38,716 nucleotides of DNA from Candidatus Anammoximicrobium sp. (GTDB taxonomy: Bacteria > Planctomycetota > Planctomycetia > Pirellulales > Pirellulaceae), in the NCBI GenBank assembly GCA_012515235.1, contig JAAYYU010000074.1, forward strand, positions 1 to 38,716, written 5' to 3'. Below, in pieces: positions 8,278-16,425 of this stretch. A program made the translations under genes and the position numbers. Under the pieces are notes generated by a model. That model saw nothing but the letters and a program-made list of their open reading frames with translations. It was not told where the DNA came from and searched no databases. How positions within the stretch are numbered: position 1 is the first letter of the stretch; every line of letters starts with the position of its first letter.

Positions 8278-8619
8278 CTAGATGCGGATGCCCAGCCTGG
8301 CCGCTCGCGTGCGGAGGCCGGTTTCGAAGTACGGGAAGGGCACAGGCCGTTTGACCCGGGCCCACAGAAAAGTGCTTTGCACCAAGTCGTACGGCAACTG
8401 CTTGGCTTCCACCATGCCGACGACGCGTTCGATGAAATCGAACTCGCGAGGCAACCGGGCTTTGAGGCCCTTTTCCAGTTGATCCTGCAAGTTGGCGATT
8501 TGCGCGCCGGGGGTGGTGGGGTTGGCGGGCTGCTGCGCCGAAAGGGGGCTCCGCGGCGCGGACAGGCAGAGGATGCCCACGGCGAACGCGAAACACCAAG
8601 ACCATCGTGACTCGAGCAT
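8278..8619 (-). CDS. Small secreted protein of unknown function
   Basis: A 113-residue protein starting at 8619 with GAGGAG 7 nt upstream. Residues 1-29 form a classic signal peptide (hydrophobic core CFAFAVGILCL, cleavage likely after SPLSAQ). The mature part has a short proline/threonine linker, then a probably helical region containing GAQIANLQDQLEKGLKARLP and an FDFIERVVGMVEAKQLP segment. I do not recognise the family. It lies 95 bp downstream of the permease gene on the same strand and may be co-transcribed with it. Confidence 0.7.
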   Translation of the reverse strand: MLESRWSWCFAFAVGILCLSAPRSPLSAQQPANPTTPGAQIANLQDQLEKGLKARLPREFDFIERVVGMVEAKQLPYDLVQSTFLWARVKRPVPFPYFETGLRTRAARLGIRI

Positions 8620-8670
8620 TGGCCGTCTCCTCGTGCCGCTTGTAACCAATTGCAGACACTGCGGCAAGAC

Positions 8671-8700
8671 CGATTTCGTTCGCCCCGATTTCGTTCGCCC
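8671..8700. repeat. Perfect 15-bp tandem duplication
   Basis: The unit cgatttcgttcgccc occurs twice in direct succession between the permease stop and the small secreted protein gene. Confidence 0.85.
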
Positions 8701-8714
8701 CGCCGGCGCTAGCA

Positions 8715-9845
8715 TTACTGCCACAGCGACTCGACCGTCAGGCGGGCGAGGGGAACGAAGACGATCAGCGGGCACCAGGCGGCAAAGGCGGGACTGATCA
8801 GATAGCTGCTGCCCGCCGCCTGGCAGGCCAGCATGACCAGCACAAACGTCGCGACCACCAGGACACAAGTCCCGGCTGCGGCAAAGACGCTCCGGCTCTG
8901 ACGGGAGAGCACGATAGGCAATCCAAGGAACAGCAGCGTCATGTCCAGAATGGGTTGAACGATGCGGGAATGCACCAGGACGCGCACGTCGGACGCCAGA
9001 TCCAGGCTGGGATTGTGCAGGCCGGCGATCAGTTCGGGAGTCGAGGAGAACTGCCGCCAGGCATTCCCCGCGGCCAGTTGCGTAAAGGACAAGTCGCTGA
9101 CCACAAAGCATTCGTCGGCCTTCAGCCAGGGGGTGTCTCTTGGGCTCAGGACGACCGGCTTTCCCTCCAAGTGGAACGAGGCCACCTCCGGCAAATCCTT
9201 GGGAAGCTGGACGCCGACCAGCCAGTAGCCGCCCGGCCGCTCGTCCGTGGCGGGGCGGTAGTAGGCCTTGTCCGCCGCCAGTTGCGCGCCGAAGGCCCCC
9301 ATGTCGGGTTGCCTGCGGAACGTCGGCTGGACGATGGACTGCTCGGCCGCCAGCGAGTGGTTGCCGTTGATGAGGATATCGGTGCGGTTATCGTAGCGGG
9401 GATCGAAGCGTTTTTCCGCGCGGCCGTCCCAGTCGCGCACATCGCGCATCAGGCGATCGCGGAACGGCGGGATGAAGACTTCGCGGTTCACCGCCGCCAG
9501 CACGCTGACCGCGGCCGTGCCGCCGATCAGCGCCGCCACGACCCGCGCCTTGGGGATGCCCGCGCTCATCAGGGCCGCCATTTCGTTGGACCGCTGCAGC
9601 GACGTCGCGACGAGCGTCGCGGCCGCCAGCGCCATCAGGGCGCTGGTCCGATCGAAAAACGTCAACACGCGGGCTCCGTAGTATTCGCACAACAGTCCCG
9701 GCAGGGTGCCGCGTTGAGCCGCCAGCTCGAAGTCGTCCAGATGCGTGAAGACGTCGATTACGATATAGAGCCCGGCGGCGCTCAGGAAGCAGACGGCCAG
9801 CACCCGCAGGTACATCCGCAGCACGTAGCGATCGATGATCCGCAT
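8715..9845 (-). CDS. LptF/LptG-family permease
   Basis: A 376-residue inner-membrane protein of the YjgP/YjgQ (LptF/LptG) family, which in Gram-negatives moves lipopolysaccharide to the LptA bridge with the ATPase LptB. Seen: the family start MRIIDRYVLRMYLRVL, a first membrane helix (about 14-32), two more between about 60 and 130, a large periplasmic jellyroll-like region (about 140-290) and three C-terminal helices. The GIPKARVV segment matches the family cytoplasmic loop. Start at 9845 has GGAG 5 nt upstream. Only one such gene is present, with no lpt partner beside it, so it may form a homodimer or pair with a distant paralogue. Confidence 0.88.
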   Translation of the reverse strand: MRIIDRYVLRMYLRVLAVCFLSAAGLYIVIDVFTHLDDFELAAQRGTLPGLLCEYYGARVLTFFDRTSALMALAAATLVATSLQRSNEMAALMSAGIPKARVVAALIGGTAAVSVLAAVNREVFIPPFRDRLMRDVRDWDGRAEKRFDPRYDNRTDILINGNHSLAAEQSIVQPTFRRQPDMGAFGAQLAADKAYYRPATDERPGGYWLVGVQLPKDLPEVASFHLEGKPVVLSPRDTPWLKADECFVVSDLSFTQLAAGNAWRQFSSTPELIAGLHNPSLDLASDVRVLVHSRIVQPILDMTLLFLGLPIVLSRQSRSVFAAAGTCVLVVATFVLVMLACQAAGSSYLISPAFAAWCPLIVFVPLARLTVESLWQ

Positions 9846-10001
9846 GAGAACTCCGTTTCCCGTGTGTGCTAGCACGCAGTTTTCCGGCCGCCATCCAGGG
9901 TGCGGTCGGCCTTCTCGCAATCGGCGGGGCGCAAGTCGCGCCGCCCCCGACACGAGTGGAAGTTCCACCCGGCGGTGGCTCAGGTCAGGGCAGACAGAGC
10001 G

Positions 10002-11276
10002 CTAGCCCGCCGCGCGCAACGCGCGTGCGAGCTTTTCTACGCCTTCGCGGATTTTCGCACAAGACTGAACGCCGAAACTGAGCCGCAGCGAATTCCGTTG
10101 GACCGGCTCGCCGGCGGCGGGGTAGCAGTACTCCCCTGGCACGTACAGCACGCCTTCCCGCACGGCGGCGTCGAACAACGGCCCGTCCAGGCCGGCGTCC
10201 AAGCCGCCAGGCAGCCGGACCCAAACGTACAGTCCGCCCTGAGGCCGGTGCCATTCGACGCCCGGCAGCCGCGCCAGATGCAAGTCGGCGGCCGCCAGCA
10301 TGGCCTTGAGCTTCTCGGAATAACTCGAGCGAATGCGGGCCAGGTGCGGTTCCCACAGGCCTAACTCCAACACGCGCGCCATCAGATACTGATTGAGATT
10401 GGGCGAGCCGAAATCGGCATTGCCCTTCTGGTCGTTCACGGGCCCGATCAGATGCCGCGGCAAAAGGCCCCAGCCGACGCGAATCCCTGGAGAAAACGAC
10501 TTGGAAAAACTGCCGGCGACGATGACGGTGTCGCCTTCTTCGTCCCAGACTCGCGGACTGGGCAGGTCTTCGCCCGCGTATCGCAATTCGCGGTAGGCTT
10601 CGTCCGAGATGACGTGGATGCGGCCGTGTTTCGACCACCGCTTGGCCAACTCCACAATCGCGGCCCGCCGCGGGGCGGGGACGGTGGTGGCGGCGGGGTT
10701 GTCGAAATACGGCACCAGATAGACGGCTTTGACCCGCGGCAAATCTCCGTGACGCTGGCACCGCGCGAGCGTTTCCTCCAACGCGTCCGGGATCATCCCT
10801 GCGGCGTCGCTGGCCACGCCGACCGCCCGCGCGCCCAGGCCAGCCACCAGGCCCAGATACACGAAGTACGTCGGGGCGGCACAGAGGACAATGTCGCCCG
10901 GATCGAGCAGGCTTTCGCTGACCAACTGCAGCAACTGATTGCTGCCGGCCGTGACGACGATTTGCTCGAGCGCAAGCGGCGGGTCCGCCGCGTCGGCATG
11001 ACGCGTGCGAGCCAGCAACTGCTCGCGCAGCGGCAGATGACCCGGCGTCGTCCCGTACTGCAACGCCGCGGCGGCGGTGTGTGGATCCTGGAACAGGCTG
11101 CTCCACGCCGCCGCGGCGGCCGAGGCCGGCAGGGTCTCCTGATCCACGAATCCGACCGCCAGCGAAATCAAGTCCGGATTCTGCAAGGCGTGGGCCATCA
11201 GTTGGCTGATGGGTTGCCCGCCTGCCCATCGCGCGCGTTGGCTCGGCAGATACTCGGCTGTCGCAGTGGCTGTCAT
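10002..11276 (-). CDS. PLP-dependent fold-type I aminotransferase
   Basis: A 424-residue cytosolic class I/II aminotransferase related to 2-aminoadipate and MocR-type aminotransferases. Seen: QYGTTPGHLPLR (73-84), PTYFVY (135-140), a PYFDNP segment with N193, ISDEAY with D225 and Y228 (PLP ring contacts), and SFSKSFSPGIRVGW with Schiff-base lysine K259. The final arginine that binds the substrate carboxylate is likely in NSLRLSFG. It lies 38 bp downstream of metK on the same strand and is probably co-transcribed. No clear Shine-Dalgarno precedes its ATG. A role in methionine-salvage transamination is an inference from that linkage only; lysine or aromatic amino-acid metabolism is equally possible. 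Confidence 0.88.
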   Translation of the reverse strand: MTATATAEYLPSQRARWAGGQPISQLMAHALQNPDLISLAVGFVDQETLPASAAAAAWSSLFQDPHTAAAALQYGTTPGHLPLREQLLARTRHADAADPPLALEQIVVTAGSNQLLQLVSESLLDPGDIVLCAAPTYFVYLGLVAGLGARAVGVASDAAGMIPDALEETLARCQRHGDLPRVKAVYLVPYFDNPAATTVPAPRRAAIVELAKRWSKHGRIHVISDEAYRELRYAGEDLPSPRVWDEEGDTVIVAGSFSKSFSPGIRVGWGLLPRHLIGPVNDQKGNADFGSPNLNQYLMARVLELGLWEPHLARIRSSYSEKLKAMLAAADLHLARLPGVEWHRPQGGLYVWVRLPGGLDAGLDGPLFDAAVREGVLYVPGEYCYPAAGEPVQRNSLRLSFGVQSCAKIREGVEKLARALRAAG

Positions 11277-11314
11277 TTCGATGTCGACTCAGGGGCCTGC
11301 GGCGTGCAGCAGAG

Positions 11315-12481
11315 CTACTTTGCCGCCGCCGCCAACTCGGCAGCGCGATGGGTGCTCTCCCACGTGAACTCCGGCTCACTGCGTCCGAAGTGTCCGCCTG
11401 CCGCCGTCCGGCGATAAATGGGGCGTCGCAAATCCAGATACTTGATGATGCCGCTGGGCGTCAACGGGAACAGTTGGCGGATCAGGCCGCAGATGGCTTC
11501 ATCGGCGATCTTGCCCGTGCCCTGCGTATCGACGTGAACGCTGACGGGTTCGGACACGCCGATGGCATAGGCGATCTGCAATTCGCAGCGTTGCGCCAAC
11601 CCGGCGGCGACGACGTTCTTGGCGATGTGCCGGGCCATGTAGGCCGCGCTGCGGTCCACCTTCGTTGGATCCTTGCCGCTGAAGGCTCCGCCGCCGTGCC
11701 TTCCCCAGCCGCCGTACGTATCGACGATGATCTTGCGGCCGGTCAAGCCGCAGTCGCCGTGAGGGCCGCCGACCACGAATCGCCCCGTGGGGTTGACGTG
11801 ATACTTGACGTCGCCCCGGACCAGTTCGGCCGGCAACGAGGGCTTGACGATCTGCTCGATGACAAACTCGCGGATTTCCTGGTTCGAGACATCGGGATTG
11901 TGTTGCGTCGAGACGACGACCGTGTCGACGCGGACCGGCTTGTCGCCCTGATACTCGATGGTGACCTGGCTCTTGCTGTCCGGGCGCAGCCAGCCGGCCT
12001 CGGAGTCGAACCGGGCCTGGGTCAAACGGTTCAGGATGCGATGGGCCAGGGCGATCGGCATCGGCATCAATTCCGGCGTGTCGTTGCAGGCGTAACCGAA
12101 CATCAAACCCTGGTCGCCTGCCCCGATTTCCTTGCCGGTCGTGGAATTCTCGTCCACGCCCATCGCGATGTCGGGGCTCTGCCTGTCCAACGCCAGCAGC
12201 ACCGAGCAGGTGTCGGCGCAAATTCCCATGTGGTCGTCGGTGTAGCCCACGGTCCGAATCACGTCGCGTACCACCTTGGCGTATTCCACCACTGCTTTGC
12301 TGGTGATCTCCCCGGCCACGATGGCTACGCCCGTGGTGACCATGGTTTCACAGGCCACTCGGCTGTAGGGATCCTGCTCGAAGAGGGCGTCGAGCACGCC
12401 GTCCGAAATCTGATCGGCGAGTTTGTCCGGATGCCCCATGCTGACGGATTCACTGGTGAACAGGTACTTGCCCGATGCCAC
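11315..12481 (-). CDS. metK: S-adenosylmethionine synthetase
   Basis: A 388-residue enzyme making S-adenosylmethionine from methionine and ATP in the cytosol. Both signature motifs are present: [11 protein letters not shown] (120-130) and the P-loop-like GGGAFSGKD (263-271), together with [17 protein letters not shown] (11-27) near the ATP site. Translation starts at GTG (12481) with AAGGAG 7 nt upstream. A strong sigma-70-like promoter lies 79 nt before the start. I looked for a recognisable SAM riboswitch in the roughly 75-nt leader and saw none. The aminotransferase gene follows closely. Confidence 0.98.
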   Translation of the reverse strand: MASGKYLFTSESVSMGHPDKLADQISDGVLDALFEQDPYSRVACETMVTTGVAIVAGEITSKAVVEYAKVVRDVIRTVGYTDDHMGICADTCSVLLALDRQSPDIAMGVDENSTTGKEIGAGDQGLMFGYACNDTPELMPMPIALAHRILNRLTQARFDSEAGWLRPDSKSQVTIEYQGDKPVRVDTVVVSTQHNPDVSNQEIREFVIEQIVKPSLPAELVRGDVKYHVNPTGRFVVGGPHGDCGLTGRKIIVDTYGGWGRHGGGAFSGKDPTKVDRSAAYMARHIAKNVVAAGLAQRCELQIAYAIGVSEPVSVHVDTQGTGKIADEAICGLIRQLFPLTPSGIIKYLDLRRPIYRRTAAGGHFGRSEPEFTWESTHRAAELAAAAK

Positions 12482-12559
12482 AATGCTACTCCTTGACTAC
12501 TCCGAAGGAACGACAACCACTCCCGCGCGGCGGCGCGAAGGAGCGAAACGCCAGGGCGG

Positions 12560-12589
12560 ATTATAGACCGGAGCCTGCCGCAGGGACAA
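12560..12589 (-). promoter_or_regulatory. Sigma-70-type promoter of metK
   Basis: On the minus strand, TTGTCC (12584-12589) and a perfect TATAAT (12560-12565) are separated by 18 nt. The predicted transcript start gives a leader of about 70 nt before the metK GTG. Confidence 0.7.
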
Positions 12590-12599
12590 GCTGTCGAGC

Positions 12600-13041
12600 G
12601 GGGAGTTTGGAGCGGCAACCCGGAAGTTGCCGCGTCCGCAGTCCGGCTTTTCGGGGGGCCGGTTTCTTTTGCATCGTTCGAGGCGTGACAGCCCCAGGTT
12701 GCTTGCGGATCGTCCCCCGACGTGTGACCGCTACTTTGACGAGACGGCAGTTCGAGACGACGGCCGAACTAAAACGACACGGGCGATACTCCAAATGCCT
12801 CGAAAAACACGTGGAAACACTGTGTTTTTCCGCTTCAACCAAGTGTCAACGGCGTCGGCGAAGTCGATGTTACGGCGGATGGCGGCGGGGGAACGTGTTG
12901 TACTCGGCAGCAAGTCGCTCAGCAGTTTCGGGGTTCCCACTTTCGGAACCCGAGAGCTCGCGGCCTGCTCTCCCGCCTTGCTCCTTCTTCTCCGCCCAAG
13001 ACCGCTCCCCACGCAAAACGCCTTCTCGTGCTTCGTCTACC
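12600..13041. other. Hairpin-rich intergenic stretch without a gene
   Basis: No real gene recognised. Three perfect stem-loops are visible: gcggcaac/gttgccgc (12612-12633, 6-nt loop), gaaaaacac/gtgtttttc (12802-12830, 11-nt loop, T-rich right arm like a terminator) and gggttcc/ggaaccc (12931-12951, 7-nt loop). Open frames here lack ribosome binding sites and family resemblance. Confidence 0.6.
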
Positions 13042-13145
13042 GTCTGGGGTCAGGCTTACAGATTTCAGTTTTCGCTGGGCAGCCGCTTTCCAAGTGGGAA
13101 GTCTTGGGACCGTGAAAACTGAAATCTGTAAGCCTGACGCCAGAC
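13042..13145. repeat. 104-nt inverted-repeat element (REP/MITE-like)
   Basis: Two 32-nt arms (13042-13073 and 13114-13145) are complementary at 31 of 32 positions. The left arm begins gtctggggtcaggcttac. The 40-nt centre contains a second small hairpin (ctttcc/gggaag with loop aagt). It lies against the 3' end of the broken ceramidase gene. The core ggggtcaggc resembles the elements at 29933 and 36563, and the arm is 19/24 identical to the one at 20130. No transposase is nearby. Confidence 0.85.
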
Positions 13146-14180
13146 GCAGCGCCGGAACGGTGATTGTCAGCAGCTCGCCGTTTCTCCTTCTCCGCCTTCA
13201 ACTCGCCGAGCGTCTCCGACAGCGCAGCGGTGAGCTTGGTCGAGGCCTCGATCTCGACTTTGTTCGTGCCCAGCCAGGTCTCGTAGCCGCCAAGCTGGTG
13301 CTGTTCGGGCGTGGGCAGGTAGCCGTAACAGCCGTTGGCCAGTTCGATCATGCACGTCGGCTTGAAGGGGGCTCTTGGCCTTGATCTCCAGCTCCGTCTC
13401 TGCGAACGTCTCGAAGGGGCTGGTGGCGATGCCCAAATCGCCGATCCGCAGGTCCTGGACGATCACTCGGATCGCCGCGGGAGCCTCCTGCTGCCGCATG
13501 ATCCGCTGGGCGTACGTCCGCTCGTGGGGGAGCTTATCGGGCCGCTGGGGATCGGCCAGGATCTCCTTGGCACGGACCAATGGCTCGGCCGTTGGCTTGC
13601 GCACGGCCAGTTCCACCTCGCGCTGGACCATGCCCAACGGCACCCCGTCGTGGTACTGGAGCTTTTGGCACTGGGCGAACACGCCCTGGGCCACGTCACC
13701 GGCCACGTGCCGCAGCCTCTCATACGGCGCAGGACGCTCAGGCGGCCGGGCGTAGGTGTTGTCGACGTCGCCGCTCGTGCCGTTGGAGAGGAGGCCCACG
13801 AACGGCGGATCGAGCCGATCGGCCTCCCGCAGTTGCTGGATGCGATCGGCAAATGCCCCGAAGTAGTCAGCGGAGACGTCCTGCGAGGGGACCTCGCCCA
13901 CATCGTGCATGGAATAGTTGGCCAACACGGCGAGCGGGCGGCCGTCGGCCGCCTGGACCGAGAGGAACACGATCTGCGGATCGACCGGCCCGGCAGGCTT
14001 AACCAGGTCTCGCAGGACGGAGCACCCATGCACCTGGTCCTGCCCGCCAAAGGGATTGGGCATGGACATGCCGGGCTTGGCGAACCGGCGGCGGTTCGTC
14101 ACCTGGCGGGGCTCGTCGGCGGTGCCCCAACGCCACGATTTACCGCCCGCGCGTACCGACGTTCGCCCGTGTCGCGTTCA
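13146..14180 (-). pseudogene. Broken neutral/alkaline ceramidase gene
   Basis: Remnant of a neutral/alkaline non-lysosomal ceramidase-like gene (PF04734 family). Recognisable segments in order: PAGPVDPQIVFLSVQ, ANYSMHDVGE, SADYFGAFADRI, LSNGTSGDVDN, SPFETFAETELEIKAKSP, then in another frame MIELANGCYGYLPTPEQ and GGYETWLGTNKVE. Two lesions are visible. The N-terminal part is absent: reading upstream of TNRRRFAKPG hits a TGA near 14176. A +1 shift occurs in a run of five G (13367-13371); four would restore IKAKSPFKPTCMIELANG. The 3' end runs into the inverted-repeat element. Secreted ceramidases of this family hydrolyse ceramide, but planctomycete members are poorly studied. The G-run lesion alone could be a sequencing error; the missing N-terminus argues for real decay. 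Confidence 0.8.
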
Positions 14181-14590
14181 CGGGCGGAAGTCGCGTCTGT
14201 GTCGCCAGCCGGTCCCGGCGTCGCGATGTGGGCGATATGGCCGACCGGCCGCCAGCGCCAGGTGGAAACGAGCCACGCCGGAACGACCCGTTCTTGACGC
14301 ACGCCAGCGGGTCGGGCATCCTCTACACGCTCGTCTGAACCGTGGGCGCGGGACACCGACCCGGCCGACCACCGGCGCGGTCAGATCTGTGTCGCGGGCA
14401 CCGTACTGCCTGACGGCAGCAAGGGTGCCCGTCGTGCCGGCGGGAATTGGATCGGGGGCGTCGGACATGGCAAGCGCAGTCTGATTCGGTCACCGGGTTG
14501 GGGCGTGATCATGGCGGGCTCCATCGAAGAATCGGGAAATCGCGACGAGTGTTGCTCGACGCGGACGGAAAGCAAGGCGGGAACCCTTTC
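14181..14590. other. Intergenic stretch with one nested hairpin
   Basis: No gene recognised between the ceramidase remnant and the MFS gene. A compound stem-loop at 14395-14431 has outer arms cgggcacc/ggtgcccg and an inner hairpin ctgcc/ggcag with loop tgac. It could be a leader structure for the downstream MFS gene, but no U-tract follows. Confidence 0.5.
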
Positions 14591-15769
14591 ATGTTCATGC
14601 AGATCTGCCCGGCGCTGATGGATTGGACCGTGTTCCTGGTGCTCTTTGCGGTCCTGTATGGCGCCGGCGAGCGAGGATTCAGCGGTCTACAGTGTGCCTG
14701 GATCGGCGCCGTTGGCCAACTGGCTTACATGGTGGCGAGCTTGCTCGTGGGTCTGGTTCTGACCCGGCGCAACGCTCGCGGAGTTCTGTTGGCCAGCACC
14801 TTAGGCAGCACGGTGATGGGCGTCGCATGCCTGCTCGTAACATCGTTTGCGATTCAGTTGGCGTTGCAGGCGTTGTGGTTCGTCTTCCTGTCACTGTTCT
14901 TCAACTCCTTTCAGGCCTTCATGCGGGGCGAGACGACGCCCGGTCGCTTGGCGGTCACGGTGGGACGCTACACTTTGGCCTGGAGCGTTGGTAGCGCCGT
15001 CGGCTTTCTGAGTTCGGGCAGTCTGTACGGACTTGGAACCGTGGCCTTGTCGGTGATGACGGTGCTGGTCGGCAGCGTCATTTTCGTGGCGCTGGTTCGA
15101 CACCAAAGACGTCCGCACACCCTGCGCAGCGCCGATGAGCATGAGGATACATTGTCCGGCTCGCGGGCGGAGAACGCGCGATATGTTCTGGTAGGCTGGT
15201 GCCTGGTGTTCACGGCAATGTTTGTCCAGAGACCGCTGCAGAGCCTCTGGCCGGCGGTGTGTGCGCGCACGGGCATTTTACCCTTTCTCCCCGGTCTGGT
15301 GCTGTCGCTGCACATGCTGCTGCAGGGCGTCTGGGGCCATCGGGTAGCTGCTTTTGCCGCGTGGCGGTACCGCCGTACGCCGCTGGTGGTTCTGCACCTT
15401 TCCGGTGCGATCCTGCTCGGCTTGGCTTGGCTGAAACCGGTCTTCCCGATGAGCGCCGCGGTGATCATCGGCCTGGGTCTGTACACGGGGTACGCCTACT
15501 TTGCCGCCGTTTACTACGCGAGCAACTCGGGACGCCGATCGCTCAACATCGGGGTGAACGAGTGCTTGGTCGGCCTGGGATCGTTCGCCGGGCTGTTTGC
15601 GGCCCAGTGGGGCGAGAGGCTGTTGGGTTCGCATGGCGGCATGTATGCTGTGTGTGGGATCGCTCTCTTGGCATCGTTGTTGATCCAGGTCGTGCTTGCT
15701 TCGTTGCGGCCTCCCGCAGCGGCAGAACCTGCGGCCTTGGCCCAGACTCTGTCCGCCCGGGCAGACTAA
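14591..15769 (+). CDS. MFS transporter
   Basis: A 392-residue inner-membrane protein with about 12 hydrophobic segments, evenly spaced in two halves joined by a charged cytoplasmic loop (RHQRRPHTLRSADEHEDT, about 175-195). The first half has the loop LVLTRRNARG between helices 2 and 3, which is a weak version of the major facilitator motif A. The second half carries YYASNSGRRSLNIGVNECLVG before the last helices. Substrate cannot be told. ATGs at 14591 and 14597 are both possible; the ribosome binding site is weak (AAGG about 12 nt upstream). It is the only intact gene in a 4-kb tract of remnants and inverted repeats. Confidence 0.85.
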   Translation: MFMQICPALMDWTVFLVLFAVLYGAGERGFSGLQCAWIGAVGQLAYMVASLLVGLVLTRRNARGVLLASTLGSTVMGVACLLVTSFAIQLALQALWFVFLSLFFNSFQAFMRGETTPGRLAVTVGRYTLAWSVGSAVGFLSSGSLYGLGTVALSVMTVLVGSVIFVALVRHQRRPHTLRSADEHEDTLSGSRAENARYVLVGWCLVFTAMFVQRPLQSLWPAVCARTGILPFLPGLVLSLHMLLQGVWGHRVAAFAAWRYRRTPLVVLHLSGAILLGLAWLKPVFPMSAAVIIGLGLYTGYAYFAAVYYASNSGRRSLNIGVNECLVGLGSFAGLFAAQWGERLLGSHGGMYAVCGIALLASLLIQVVLASLRPPAAAEPAALAQTLSARAD

Positions 15770-15812
15770 TGAAGTGAACGACAATCGGTTTGCGCCGCCC
15801 GTGGGAGCACCC

Positions 15813-16229
15813 CTACCGCACCTCGATTTCGTAAAGCACCCTCGCTTTCCCATCGGCAGAGACCTGTGGCGGAACGGACCTTGCACCCTCGACGACGCTC
15901 GTTTGGACCGCACCCGTTCGCTTGCCATTCACCGCCAACGAATAGACTTTCGTTTGCTCGGCGTGTTCGATTCGCAACGCAACGGTGGCGCGCCCGGCGC
16001 GGGCCAGGTGCAGCAGTCGTCCCCCATCGAGCCGCAACTGACGATTGCGATCGCCGTAGCGAGTGCCGGTGTTCTGCAGATCCGTAAGGTGAGTGATCAG
16101 GAGCCGTTGGCTGCGGGTAATCGGCGCGCCATCCAGCAATCCGCGCGTGGCAAGTCGGGCCAGACGAGCCACAACGTAAGCCAGAATAAGTTCTCCTTCT
16201 CGGAGAGCACTGGTGGCAAGCCGAGGTAC
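15813..16229 (-). pseudogene. C-terminal remnant of a secreted glycosidase-like protein
   Basis: About 138 codons ending in VLYEIEVR. The segments ITRSQRLLITHLTDLQNTGTRY, GRLLHLARAGRATVALRI and TKVYSLAVNGKRTG resemble the beta-sandwich domain that ends many large secreted glycoside-hydrolase-like proteins of Planctomycetes and Lentisphaerae; this is from memory of the family pattern, not a search. The frame continues upstream to 16556 without resemblance to anything and passes through a 109-nt inverted repeat, so the catalytic part is missing. There is no start codon with a ribosome binding site. Confidence 0.45.
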
Positions 16230-16284
16230 TCCCTGGTTCGCATGGTGGAGTCCACTGCGATTTCGCAACGGTAGCGTCGCCTTC

Positions 16285-16393
16285 GCCACCACGCTGCTCG
16301 CCAGCGTGGAGCGGTGTTCAAGATGCTGGACGCAGTGAGCGCGACGAGATTTGGTGCGGAACATGGCTCCACGCTGGCGAGCGGCGTGGTGGC
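16285..16393. repeat. 109-nt inverted repeat with 28-nt arms
   Basis: Arms 16285-16312 and 16366-16393 match at 27 of 28 positions around a 53-nt spacer. Each arm contains the motif gctcgccagcgtgg. It sits just upstream of the glycosidase-like remnant and before the propeller gene's 3' end. Its sequence differs from the GGG(A/T)CAG elements elsewhere in the window. Confidence 0.8.
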
Positions 16394-16425
16394 CGAAATC
16401 CGGGAAGTTCTTTCGGGCAAGGTAG

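Noticed and set aside
8671..8700. CRISPR-like repeat
   Set aside because: Only two adjacent 15-bp units with no spacers and no cas genes; a simple tandem duplication.
12482..12700. SAM riboswitch in the metK leader
   Set aside because: The leader from the predicted promoter is only about 70 nt and shows no core of a known SAM riboswitch class; the hairpin at 12612 lies upstream of the promoter.
14099..14468. Short minus-strand frames as the missing N-terminus of the ceramidase
   Set aside because: None of the three frames shows resemblance to the ceramidase N-terminal region.
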